A stretch of 64,000 bases of DNA from Biformimicrobium ophioploci (GTDB lineage: Bacteria > Pseudomonadota > Gammaproteobacteria > Pseudomonadales > Cellvibrionaceae), in contig NZ_BSYJ01000003.1 of assembly GCF_030270605.1 (NCBI RefSeq), positions 620,001 through 684,000 on the forward strand, in the 5' to 3' direction. Shown piece by piece: positions 54,761 to 62,542 of the stretch. Each line of letters begins with the position of its first letter. The stretch's first letter is position 1. Both the position numbers and the translations under genes were made by a program. The notes below the pieces were generated by a model that did no database searches, had not been told where the DNA came from, and saw only the letters and a program-made list of their open reading frames with translations.

Positions 54761-56236
54761 ATGGCGGACCAAATTCTCGTAGCACTGACTTTCATAGCCT
54801 ATATGGCCGTGGTACTCGCGCTGGGTATTTATGCTTATAAACGCACCCAGGACGCCAGCGATTACTTCCTCGGTGGTCGCTCATTACATCCCGCGGTTGC
54901 CGCACTCAGCGCCGGCGCTTCGGACATGAGTGGCTGGCTGTTGCTGGGCCTGCCAGGCGCAGCCTACGCAACTGGCCTGACTTCTGCCTGGATCGCGATT
55001 GGCCTGTTCTGCGGTATTGTGGCCAGCTGGGCGCTGATGGCGAGGCGCCTGCGCGTATACAGCTATGAGCTGGACGATGCGCTCACTGTGCCTTCCTATC
55101 TGCAGCGCCGCTTCAATATGAAAACGCCCTGGCTGCGCTCCATCTGTGCGGTGTTTATCCTGCTGTTTTTCCTGTTTTACGTTGCCTCTGGTTTGATTGC
55201 CGGCGGCAAGCTGTTCACCACGGTATTCGGCTGGGAGTATCACCTGGCAGTGGTGTTCGGAGCGGTAGCGATTATTTCCTATACCCTGTTTGGCGGTTTC
55301 CTCGCGGTGTCCTGGACTGACGTATTGCAGGGGCTGCTGATGAGTTTTGCGCTGTTGCTGGTGCCAATTATGGTCATCAATATGAATGGCGGCATGGATG
55401 AGACCGTCGCGATCTTGCAGCAAAAGCACCCGGAATTTCTCCATCTGATGACCGATGCGGAGGGCAAGCGCCTGACATTGCTGGCAATAGTCAGCTCTGT
55501 CGCCTGGGGTCTCGGTTATTTTGGTCAGCCGCATATCCTCGCCCGTTTCAAAGCGGTGCGTTCGGAGAAGGATGTGCCGACAGCAACTGCCATCGCGGCC
55601 ACCTGGTCCCTGCTCGGGTTTATCGGTGCGCTGTCTGTTGGTCTGCTCGGCCATGTCGCTTTGCAGGGCACCCTCCCGGATGGGGAAAGGGTGTTTATGG
55701 CGCTGGTGGAAACGCTTTTCCACCCGCTGATTGCCGGCATCCTGCTGGCGGCAATCCTGTCCGCGATCATGAGTACGGCGGATTCACAGTTGCTAGTTTC
55801 CAGTGCGGCCCTGGCGGAGGACATTTATCACGTCTGGTGGGGCAAGTCGGCCTCACCTGAAAAGCTGCTGCAGGTGGGCCGTTACGCGGTGATTGCGCTG
55901 GCGCTCATTGCGGTTGGGGTGGCGATGGATCCCGATTCCAAGGTGCTTGATGTGGTTGCCTATGCCTGGGCGGGGCTGGGTGCTGCTTTTGGCCCGACGA
56001 TGCTGGTCAGCCTGTACTGGTCGCGCATGACCGGCGCCGGTGCAATTGCCGGTGTGGTAATCGGTGGACTGACAGTCCTTGTCTGGCGCCACTTATCTGG
56101 CGGCATATTTGACGTGTACGAACTGGTCCCGGGTTTCCTGTTTTCACTGGCTGCTATCGTTTTAGTTAGTCTGCTGACAAAACCTTCGGGTGAAGTCAGT
56201 GCGCGACACGAAAAAGTGTTGGCGCGTTTCAATTAA
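54761..56236 (+). CDS. putP: Sodium/proline symporter
   Basis: The 491-residue sodium:solute symporter family member has about 13 membrane segments. PutP-type motifs are TQDASDYFLGGRSLHPAVAA, LSAGASDMSGWLLLGLPGA, LDDALTVPSYLQRRF, GYFGQPHILARFKA and AAILSAIMSTADSQLLVSSAAL. It imports proline with Na+, for nutrition or osmoprotection. No putA is in the window. Confidence 0.95.
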   Translation: MADQILVALTFIAYMAVVLALGIYAYKRTQDASDYFLGGRSLHPAVAALSAGASDMSGWLLLGLPGAAYATGLTSAWIAIGLFCGIVASWALMARRLRVYSYELDDALTVPSYLQRRFNMKTPWLRSICAVFILLFFLFYVASGLIAGGKLFTTVFGWEYHLAVVFGAVAIISYTLFGGFLAVSWTDVLQGLLMSFALLLVPIMVINMNGGMDETVAILQQKHPEFLHLMTDAEGKRLTLLAIVSSVAWGLGYFGQPHILARFKAVRSEKDVPTATAIAATWSLLGFIGALSVGLLGHVALQGTLPDGERVFMALVETLFHPLIAGILLAAILSAIMSTADSQLLVSSAALAEDIYHVWWGKSASPEKLLQVGRYAVIALALIAVGVAMDPDSKVLDVVAYAWAGLGAAFGPTMLVSLYWSRMTGAGAIAGVVIGGLTVLVWRHLSGGIFDVYELVPGFLFSLAAIVLVSLLTKPSGEVSARHEKVLARFN

Positions 56237-56329
56237 ACCAAGTCGGGGCTGAATCAGGGGGTTACGGGAGTCGCAGGGCTTCCCGCTTGCCACATGCAGT
56301 CTTCCGGCAATCGACTTGGAGACGATAGA

Positions 56330-56833
56330 GTGATTGCAGTACACCTCGGTGATATCACTCAGTTGGAAGTGGATGTTGTCGTCAATGCCGCCAATCCAAG
56401 CCTGCTCGGTGGTGGTGGGGTGGACGGCGCCATCCATCGCGCCGCGGGCCCGGAGTTGCTCGAAGCGTGTCGGCAGATTGGTGGCTGCCCGGTCGGGGAT
56501 GTGCGGGCCACCGATGCCTTCAGGCTCCCGGCAAAACGTATTTTCCACACGGTCGGCCCGGTCTGGCGCGGCGGCAGCTTTGGCGAGCCGGACCTGCTGT
56601 CTGCCTGCTACAAAAGCTGCCTGGCTCTGGCCGCCCGTGAAGGGCAATCTTCCATCGCTTTCCCCGCTATCAGTTGTGGCGTCTATGGCTACCCCTGGGA
56701 AGAGGCGGTGCCACTCGCGGTCAATGTGGTCAAAACCTTCCAGCAGGGGGCGAGCGCCCTCGATAAAGTCGTATTCTGTTGCTTTGATGAGGCGGTCGCG
56801 GCACTCTACGAGCTTGAGCTGACTATGGAGTGA
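56330..56833 (+). CDS. Macro-domain O-acetyl-ADP-ribose deacetylase (YmdB-like)
   Basis: The macro domain of about 167 residues binds or hydrolyses ADP-ribose derivatives. Motifs are LGDITQLEVDVVVNAANPSLLGGGGVDGAIHRAAGP (in pieces: VNAANPSLLGGGGVDGAIH with the catalytic Asn and Asp), RIFHTVGPVW and SIAFPAISCGVYGYP. This is the MacroD-like class that removes O-acetyl-ADP-ribose and ADP-ribose from acidic residues. I prefer the GTG at 56330, which has GGAG upstream. An ATG at 56294 adds 12 residues and is the alternative start. Confidence 0.92.
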   Translation: MIAVHLGDITQLEVDVVVNAANPSLLGGGGVDGAIHRAAGPELLEACRQIGGCPVGDVRATDAFRLPAKRIFHTVGPVWRGGSFGEPDLLSACYKSCLALAAREGQSSIAFPAISCGVYGYPWEEAVPLAVNVVKTFQQGASALDKVVFCCFDEAVAALYELELTME

Positions 56834-56855
56834 CGCCTTTTTCGTCATTTCCCTC

Positions 56856-56861
56856 TATAAT
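56856..56861 (+). promoter_or_regulatory. Possible -10 element of the Mpo1-like gene
   Basis: TATAAT, a perfect -10 hexamer, lies 47 bp before the start codon at 56909. No good -35 was found at the right distance. Confidence 0.4.
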
Positions 56862-56908
56862 CGGCCGGGTTCAGATAATAAAAATCAAGGTCAATTCAAG
56901 GAGGCCAC

Positions 56909-57382
56909 ATGTCCTCAGGACGTACCGCAGAAGCCTGGTTTGCCGAATACGGTGAAAGCCACCAGAACAAAGTCAACAAGGGCATCCACTGGATTGCCGT
57001 TCCCGTGATCTACGCAACCGTTATCGGCCTGCTGTGGGCAATTCCGCAACCGCAATTCCTCGCCAAGATCAGCTGGCTGAACTGGGCTGGTGTCGCCCTG
57101 GTACCCGTCATGTATTTCTATGCGCGCATGTCACGCGCCATTGCGATTGGTATGGCACTGATGAGCGCTGTTTTCTTCTGGGCGTGGTCCCAGGTTGAGG
57201 CGGCGGGCCTGCCTATATGGCAGTCTGCGCTGGCGATCTTCGTAGTGAGCTGGATTTTCCAGTTTATTGGCCACAAGGTGGAGGGAAAGAAGCCTTCCTT
57301 CTTCAAGGATCTGCAATTCCTGCTGGTTGGCCCGGCCTGGGTAATCGGGTTCCTGTACCGCAAGCTCGGCATCAAATATTGA
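56909..57382 (+). CDS. Mpo1-like membrane protein (DUF962)
   Basis: The 157-residue inner-membrane protein has four predicted helices and the family motifs WFAEYGESHQNKVNKGIHWIAVP and FQFIGHKVEGKKPSFFKDLQFLLVGPAWV. The conserved histidines (HxxxxNKxxH and GHKVEGKKP) resemble those of yeast Mpo1, an iron-dependent dioxygenase that shortens 2-hydroxy fatty acids by alpha-oxidation. Activity of bacterial members is largely untested. AGGAGG precedes the ATG. Two hairpin repeats follow downstream. Confidence 0.9.
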   Translation: MSSGRTAEAWFAEYGESHQNKVNKGIHWIAVPVIYATVIGLLWAIPQPQFLAKISWLNWAGVALVPVMYFYARMSRAIAIGMALMSAVFFWAWSQVEAAGLPIWQSALAIFVVSWIFQFIGHKVEGKKPSFFKDLQFLLVGPAWVIGFLYRKLGIKY

Positions 57383-57404
57383 TTCTAATCTTGCTCCGAT
57401 ACAT

Positions 57405-57478
57405 GGGGTCAGAGCTTGTGCTCTGACCCCAAAAACCCCTGGTCCGATACATGGGGTCAGAGCTTGCGCTCTGACCCC
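57405..57478. repeat. Two GGGGTCAGAGC hairpin repeats (48-bp period)
   Basis: GGGGTCAGAGC and its exact complement form 11-bp stems with TTGT or TTGC loops at 57405-57430 and 57453-57478. Both sit in a tandem unit that also includes TCCGATACAT before and AAAAA after. The same palindrome recurs at 60405-60470. REP-like sequences of this type are common in gammaproteobacteria, often linked to REP-associated tyrosine transposases. No such transposase is in the window. Confidence 0.9.
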
Positions 57479-57666
57479 AAAAATCCCCGCTTTGACCCCT
57501 TCCCATTTGCCCTTCGTTTTTCCCGTTTTTGCCTCTCCCACTGCACCTGCGCCTGTGCTTGGCAGCAAATACCGGCACTCGCGGTAGCAATTGTTAACCT
57601 GTCCTCCTGCCTGCGCCCCTATGCTGGGTGTGTGCGTATCCGCGCTTTGACAGGGAGCGAAAGACA

Positions 57667-59142
57667 ATGAAAATCAAGCACCAGAATGAGGTTCCACATA
57701 CGCTCAAGCCCAGCCGCCACCCGTACCTGAGTGGCGCATGGACGCCGAACTTCACGGAATACACAGCGACCGATATGGAGGTGGTTGGGGAAATTCCGAA
57801 AGACATCGATGGCGTCTATATCCGCAATACCGAAAACCCCGCGCAGGAGCCAATAGGCGCCTACCATCCGTTTGATGGCGACGGCATGCTGCATGCCATG
57901 TCGTTCCGGGACGGTGTGGCGGAATACCGCAACCGGTTCGTGCGCACCCGCGGGTTCGAGGCCGAGCAGGAGGCGGGGGAGTCCATCTGGGCGGGCATCG
58001 CCAACAGTGTGCACAAGTCGAAACGGCCGGGGTGGGGCGCGCAGGGATTTCTCAAGGATGCCTCCTCGACCGATGTGGTGGTCCATGCAGGCCGTGTGCT
58101 ATCCACGTTCTGGCAATGCGGCGAGGGCTATCGCCTCGATCCCTATACGCTGGAACAACACGGGACCGAGGGCTGGACGCCACTGGACGGTATATCCGCG
58201 CACCCCAAGGTGGACGAGCGCACCGGTGAGCTGCTGTTTTTCAACTATTCGAAGTATCCCCCGTATCAGCATTACGGCGTGGTGGACCGCAACAACAAAC
58301 TGGTGCACTACACGCCGGTACCCACGCCGGGTCCGCGCCTGCCTCACGATATGGCGTTCAGCGAAAACTATTCGATACTGGTGGACCTGCCGCTGTTCTG
58401 GGATCCGGAGTTGCTTGAGGAGAACAAACACCGCTCCTGCTTCTACCCCGAGCTGCCGACGCGGTTTGGCATCATCCCGCGTTACGGGTCTTCCGAGGAT
58501 GTGCGCTGGTTTGAGGCATCGCCCACGTACGTCCTGCACTGGATGAACGCCTACGAGGAGGGCGATGAAATCATCCTCGATGGCTATTACCAGGAGGATC
58601 CCATGCCAGGCCCGCTGCCGGGCATGCCGGACAAGCCCGGGCGCATGATGGCCAATATCGACATGCATTCGTTCAAGTCGCGCCTGCATCGCTGGCGCTT
58701 CAACCTCAGGACCGGCGAGACCACCGAGCAGCGCCTGGACGACCGCAACCTTGAATTCGGCACCTTCAATCAGCGTTATGCCGGGCGCAAGTCACGCTAT
58801 CTGTATTCCGTCAGTGGCGAGCCGGGCTGGTTCCTGTTTTCGGGGCTGGTCAAGCACGACCTGGAGACAGGAGAAAGCTGGACGCTGCCGTTCGGCGAGC
58901 AGCGCTTTGGCAGTGAGGCGCCGTTTGTGCCGCGCATCAATGCGAAGAGTGAGGACGACGGTTACCTGGTGACGTTTATCACCGACATGAAAGAGAACTG
59001 CTCGGAATGCGTTTTGATCGATGCGCAAAATATTGAGGCCGGGCCGGTGTGCAGAATCTTTTTGCCCGAAAGAATCAGCAGTGGGACACACGCAACCTGG
59101 GCGGACGGGCCTACAATTCGCAGCTATAACAGCGGGGAATAA
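57667..59142 (+). CDS. Carotenoid cleavage dioxygenase family protein
   Basis: The 491-residue Fe(II) beta-propeller oxygenase belongs to the RPE65/CCD/lignostilbene dioxygenase family, which splits double bonds in carotenoids, apocarotenoids or stilbenes. The four metal-binding histidines are visible: His179 (GISAHPKVD), His227 (LPHDMAF), His291 (VLHWMNAYEEGD) and His475 (GTHATWADG). The ATG at 57667 follows GGGAG and removes 13 extra residues of the longest frame. The thiolase gene starts two bases after its stop, so they are cotranscribed. Substrate unknown. Confidence 0.92.
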   Translation: MKIKHQNEVPHTLKPSRHPYLSGAWTPNFTEYTATDMEVVGEIPKDIDGVYIRNTENPAQEPIGAYHPFDGDGMLHAMSFRDGVAEYRNRFVRTRGFEAEQEAGESIWAGIANSVHKSKRPGWGAQGFLKDASSTDVVVHAGRVLSTFWQCGEGYRLDPYTLEQHGTEGWTPLDGISAHPKVDERTGELLFFNYSKYPPYQHYGVVDRNNKLVHYTPVPTPGPRLPHDMAFSENYSILVDLPLFWDPELLEENKHRSCFYPELPTRFGIIPRYGSSEDVRWFEASPTYVLHWMNAYEEGDEIILDGYYQEDPMPGPLPGMPDKPGRMMANIDMHSFKSRLHRWRFNLRTGETTEQRLDDRNLEFGTFNQRYAGRKSRYLYSVSGEPGWFLFSGLVKHDLETGESWTLPFGEQRFGSEAPFVPRINAKSEDDGYLVTFITDMKENCSECVLIDAQNIEAGPVCRIFLPERISSGTHATWADGPTIRSYNSGE

Positions 59143-59144
59143 AT

Positions 59145-60374
59145 ATGTCGCGCCGTATCTACGTTCTCGGTGGTTACCAGAGTGACTTTGCACGCAACTG
59201 GAAGCGCGACCAGAGTAGTCTCGCCGATGAATTCTCCAACACGGTGCGTGCCGGGCTGGAATCGGCGCGTCTGGATGCGGCGGACATAGAGGTCGGCCAT
59301 GTCGGCAACTTTGTCGGTGAGCTCTTCGCCGGCCAGGGACAGCTCGGCGGCTTCTTTGGCAGCGTGGATCCCGCGCTGCGTTACCTGCCGGCTTCGCGGC
59401 ATGAGGCGGCCTGCGCTTCCGGTTCCATGGCACTGCTTGCGGCCATGGCGGACCTGGAGGCTGGCCGCTATGGGGTGGCTGCTGTGGTGGGCATCGAGGT
59501 CATGCGCAATGTCGAAGGGCAGCAGGCAGCGGAGTTCCTGCGCCCCGCGTGCCGGGTAGATTCTGAATGGCAGGAAGCGCGATATGTGTGGCCGTGTGCG
59601 TTCAGTGAGCTGGTGGAGCTGTACGAAAGTCGCTACGGGCTGCAGCAATCGGTATTGCGGGAAATCTCCAGGAAGAATTTCGGCAATGCCCGCAACAACC
59701 CCAATGCGCAGGCGCGCGGCTGGCATTTTCCGGAGGGCAGTTTTACGGATAACGATGACCTGAACCCGGCTGTGGAAGGGCGCATTCGCAAGCTCGACTG
59801 CGGCCAGATCAGTGACGGTGCGGCGGTGGTTTTTCTGGCCACGGAAGCACGCGCCGCGGAATATGCCCGCGCGCGCGGGCTGCGTCTGGAGGATATTCCC
59901 CACATCAAGGGCTGGGGGCATATCAATGCGCCCATCGGGTTTGCGGACAAGCTCGCGCTCAGTGAGCCGGAAGGGTACCTGTTCCCCCATGTGAACCGGC
60001 TGTTCCGCGAGACCCTGGCGAGGGCCGGGATGCATGACATTCGCGAGGTGGATGGTCTCGAGGTACACGACTGCTTCAATATCACCGAGTACATGATCCT
60101 CGATCATGCCGGCCTGCTGCCCCCGGGCAGGGTGCATGAGGCCATTGAGGCGGGCGTCACCCGAATGGGCGGCAGCTTGCCGGTGAACGCCAGCGGCGGG
60201 CTGATCGGCCTTGGGCACCCGGTCGGGGCCACCGGGGTGCGCATGCTGCTCGATGGTTACAGGCAGGTGTCGGGTCAGGCAGGCGATTACCAGATTGCGG
60301 GTGCCCGTAACCTGATGACTTTCAATCTAGGAGGCAGTGCGACGACCTGCGCCAGTTTTATCGTGGGGCGCTAG
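59145..60374 (+). CDS. Thiolase family acyl-CoA acetyltransferase (SCP-x-like)
   Basis: The 409-residue thiolase-fold protein has the acyl-accepting Cys90 in HEAACASGSMALLAA, His358 in SGGLIGLGHPVGATG, and the EVHDCFNITE segment typical of SCP-x-type thiolases. The last catalytic-type Cys may be Cys402 (SATTCASF). It is translationally adjacent to the carotenoid oxygenase gene, so it may degrade an acyl-CoA derived from the cleavage product. The annotation as acetyl-CoA acetyltransferase is by family only. Confidence 0.9.
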   Translation: MSRRIYVLGGYQSDFARNWKRDQSSLADEFSNTVRAGLESARLDAADIEVGHVGNFVGELFAGQGQLGGFFGSVDPALRYLPASRHEAACASGSMALLAAMADLEAGRYGVAAVVGIEVMRNVEGQQAAEFLRPACRVDSEWQEARYVWPCAFSELVELYESRYGLQQSVLREISRKNFGNARNNPNAQARGWHFPEGSFTDNDDLNPAVEGRIRKLDCGQISDGAAVVFLATEARAAEYARARGLRLEDIPHIKGWGHINAPIGFADKLALSEPEGYLFPHVNRLFRETLARAGMHDIREVDGLEVHDCFNITEYMILDHAGLLPPGRVHEAIEAGVTRMGGSLPVNASGGLIGLGHPVGATGVRMLLDGYRQVSGQAGDYQIAGARNLMTFNLGGSATTCASFIVGR

Positions 60375-60380
60375 GAACCA

Positions 60381-60470
60381 ATGGGGTCAGAGCCTGCAAT
60401 TAATGGGGTCAGAGCTTTGGCTCTGACCCCTGCTAGCAATTAATGGGGTCAGAGCCCAGGCTCTGACCCC
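60381..60470. repeat. GGGGTCAGAGC hairpin cluster downstream of the thiolase gene
   Basis: One half copy (60381-60393) is followed by two full palindromes with 11-bp stems, at 60405-60430 (loop TTTG) and 60445-60470 (loop CCAG). Each is preceded by CAATTAAT, with CTAGCAATTAAT before the second. They match the stems at 57405-57478. Confidence 0.9.
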
Positions 60471-60481
60471 TTCTAGTAGTA

Positions 60482-60967
60482 CTAGCGGTTGTAGTGCACC
60501 GGCACTTCCAATGTTTCCTTGATCTGTTCCATCACCACGTAGCTGGTGCATTCCTGCACGCCGGGCAGGGTCAGCAGGGTCTCGCCGTAAAACTTTCGAT
60601 AGGCCGCCATATCCGCCACCCGGGCCTTGATCAGGTAGTCGAAATTGCCAGACACCAGATAACACTCCTGGATCTCCGGCAGCGCCGCGGCCTTGGTGCG
60701 AAAATCCTCAAACGCATCCTGGGATGACCGGTTCAGGCTGATCTGTACAAATACCACCAGGGCGGCATCCAGGTACTCCGGGTTTACCAGGGTCGTATAG
60801 CCCTGGATCACCCCGTCTGCCTCCAGCCGTTTGACCCGCTCGATACAGGGGGTGGCGGTCAGCCCGACCTGGCGTGCCAGCTCGGCGTAGCTGGTGCGAC
60901 CATTCTTTTGCAGTGTGCGCAGGATGTTGCGGTCGATTGTGCTCAGTTCATTGGCGCGTTTGCGCAT
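60482..60967 (-). CDS. Lrp/AsnC family transcriptional regulator
   Basis: The 161-residue regulator has an N-terminal winged helix-turn-helix (LSTIDRNILRTLQKNGRTSYAELARQVGLTATPCIERVKRLEADG) and a C-terminal ligand-binding RAM domain (YLVSGNFDYLIKARVADMAAYRKFYGETL). Its closest general match is Lrp. It is divergent from ald, and Lrp-type regulators commonly control alanine dehydrogenase in response to alanine or leucine, so ald is the likely target. Confidence 0.93.
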   Translation of the reverse strand: MRKRANELSTIDRNILRTLQKNGRTSYAELARQVGLTATPCIERVKRLEADGVIQGYTTLVNPEYLDAALVVFVQISLNRSSQDAFEDFRTKAAALPEIQECYLVSGNFDYLIKARVADMAAYRKFYGETLLTLPGVQECTSYVVMEQIKETLEVPVHYNR

Positions 60968-61073
60968 TTTTTGCTCCGTAACCTGTGTGGATTGTGTGCA
61001 TTCTGCGGTCTGAACCAGTGGTTTCCACTAATTTATGTTGAAAAATTGCAGAGAAGCACTCCCGGGGCGTCAA

Positions 61074-61079
61074 TATACT
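61074..61079 (+). promoter_or_regulatory. Possible -10 of ald in the lrp-ald divergent region
   Basis: TATACT fits a -10 hexamer about 105 bp upstream of ald, with no good -35 at 16-18 bp. That would suit a promoter that needs an activator such as the adjacent Lrp-like protein. Confidence 0.35.
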
Positions 61080-61183
61080 AGGGCAATCGAAATTTGGCGA
61101 CTTGAATGGCCGCACGGGCGAATACCCGGGCGCCTTTTATGGTTTGGGCGCACGGCCCGCTGTTTTACTGGAGGAATTCCGCA

Positions 61184-62329
61184 ATGCTTATTGGTGTACC
61201 AAAAGAAATTAAAAACCACGAGTACCGCATCGGTCTGACGCCTGCGAGTGTGCGTGAATTGATTGGTCACGGCCATCAGGTCGTGGTTCAGAAAGACGGC
61301 GGCTCCGCCATCGGCTTTACCGACGAAATGTATGTTGCCGCCGGCGCGAGCATCGAGGAGTCTGCAGAGCAGATCTTCGCCACTGCCGACATGATTGTGA
61401 AGGTGAAAGAGCCGCAGCCACACGAGTGCGAGATGTTGCGCCCGGGTCAGCTGCTGTACACCTACCTGCACCTGGCGCCGGACCCTAAGCAGACTGAGCT
61501 GCTGGTCAAGTCTGGTGCGACCTGTATCGCCTACGAAACCGTTACCGATAACCGTGGCGGCCTGCCACTACTGGCGCCGATGTCCGAAGTTGCCGGCCGT
61601 ATGTCCGTGCAGTGTGGCGCGCACCACCTGGAGAAAGCCCAGGGTGGCCTCGGCGTACTGCTGGGTGGCGTCCCGGGCGTAGCGCCGGGCAAGACCCTGA
61701 TCATTGGTGGTGGTGTGGTTGGTACCAACGCTGCCAAGATGGCGCTGGGCATGGGCTCTGACGTCACCATCCTGGACCGTTCACTGCCGCGCCTGCGTGA
61801 GCTGGACGATATCTTTGGTGGTCAGGTTCGTACCGTGTACTCCACTAACGAAGCGATCGAGCAGTATGCGCTGGAAGCCGACCTCGTTGTGGGTGCAGTA
61901 CTGATTCCGGGCGCTGCGGCGCCGAAGCTGCTGACCCGCGATATCATCAGCCGTATGAAGCAGGGCGCTGTTGTTGTGGACGTTGCGATCGACCAGGGCG
62001 GTTGTTTCGAGACTTCCAAGGCTACTACCCACCAGGAGCCGACCTACGTTGTCGACGGTGTTGTGCACTACTGTGTTGCCAACATGCCGGGCGGCGTAGC
62101 GCGTACTTCTACTATGGCGCTGAACAACGCGACCCTGCCGTTCGCAGTGGCGCTGGCCAACAAGGGTGCGAAAGAAGCACTGCTGGGCGACGCCAACCTG
62201 CTGCAGGGCCTGAACGTGCACGCTGGTATGGTGACCTACAAGGCTGTGGCCGACGTACTGGGTTACGACTACGTTGATCCGAAAATCGCGCTGCAACAGT
62301 CTGCTGTAGACCAGGGCGCAGTTGCCTGA
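61184..62329 (+). CDS. ald: Alanine dehydrogenase
   Basis: The 381-residue NAD-dependent enzyme interconverts L-alanine and pyruvate plus ammonia. The N-terminus MLIGVPKEIKNHEYRIGLTPASV, substrate segment VKVKEPQPHECEML, TYLHLAPD, the NAD-binding IIGGGVVGTNAAKMALGMG and the catalytic-domain motif HYCVANMPGGVARTST are all conserved. The ATG at 61184 has GGAGGAA upstream; the longer frame from 61106 is rejected. A strong terminator follows. Confidence 0.97.
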   Translation: MLIGVPKEIKNHEYRIGLTPASVRELIGHGHQVVVQKDGGSAIGFTDEMYVAAGASIEESAEQIFATADMIVKVKEPQPHECEMLRPGQLLYTYLHLAPDPKQTELLVKSGATCIAYETVTDNRGGLPLLAPMSEVAGRMSVQCGAHHLEKAQGGLGVLLGGVPGVAPGKTLIIGGGVVGTNAAKMALGMGSDVTILDRSLPRLRELDDIFGGQVRTVYSTNEAIEQYALEADLVVGAVLIPGAAAPKLLTRDIISRMKQGAVVVDVAIDQGGCFETSKATTHQEPTYVVDGVVHYCVANMPGGVARTSTMALNNATLPFAVALANKGAKEALLGDANLLQGLNVHAGMVTYKAVADVLGYDYVDPKIALQQSAVDQGAVA

Positions 62330-62383
62330 TCTGAATTGATTCCCTGAGTTTGTGCGGGGCCACTGGCCCTGCCGGCTATGCTT

Positions 62384-62411
62384 GCCGCGGCACCTGCCGC
62401 GGCTTTTTTTT
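62384..62411 (+). terminator. Rho-independent terminator after ald
   Basis: GCCGCGGC (62384-62391) and GCCGCGGC (62396-62403), self-complementary copies, form an 8-bp stem with an ACCT loop, followed by a long T-run. Confidence 0.93.
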
Positions 62412-62470
62412 GTCCTTTGTTTCTGTCCTTTGTTTTGTCTTGTGTAATGGTCGTTGTAACGCCGCGTAGT

Positions 62471-62498
62471 TTGGTCCCCATTGTTATTCCGATATAGT
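62471..62498 (+). promoter_or_regulatory. Possible sigma-70 promoter of the S9 peptidase gene
   Basis: TTGGTC (62471-62476), a 16-bp spacer and TATAGT (62493-62498) lie 45 bp before the ATG at 62543. Confidence 0.45.
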
Positions 62499-62542
62499 CG
62501 GCCTGGTTCTAGGTAAATTCCCTTAGCAAACTGGTGGCCTAA

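Noticed and set aside
57405-57478. Hairpins after the Mpo1-like gene considered as intrinsic terminators
   Set aside because: They are followed by A-runs, not T-runs, occur in tandem, and recur elsewhere in the window, so a REP-like repeat is the better description.
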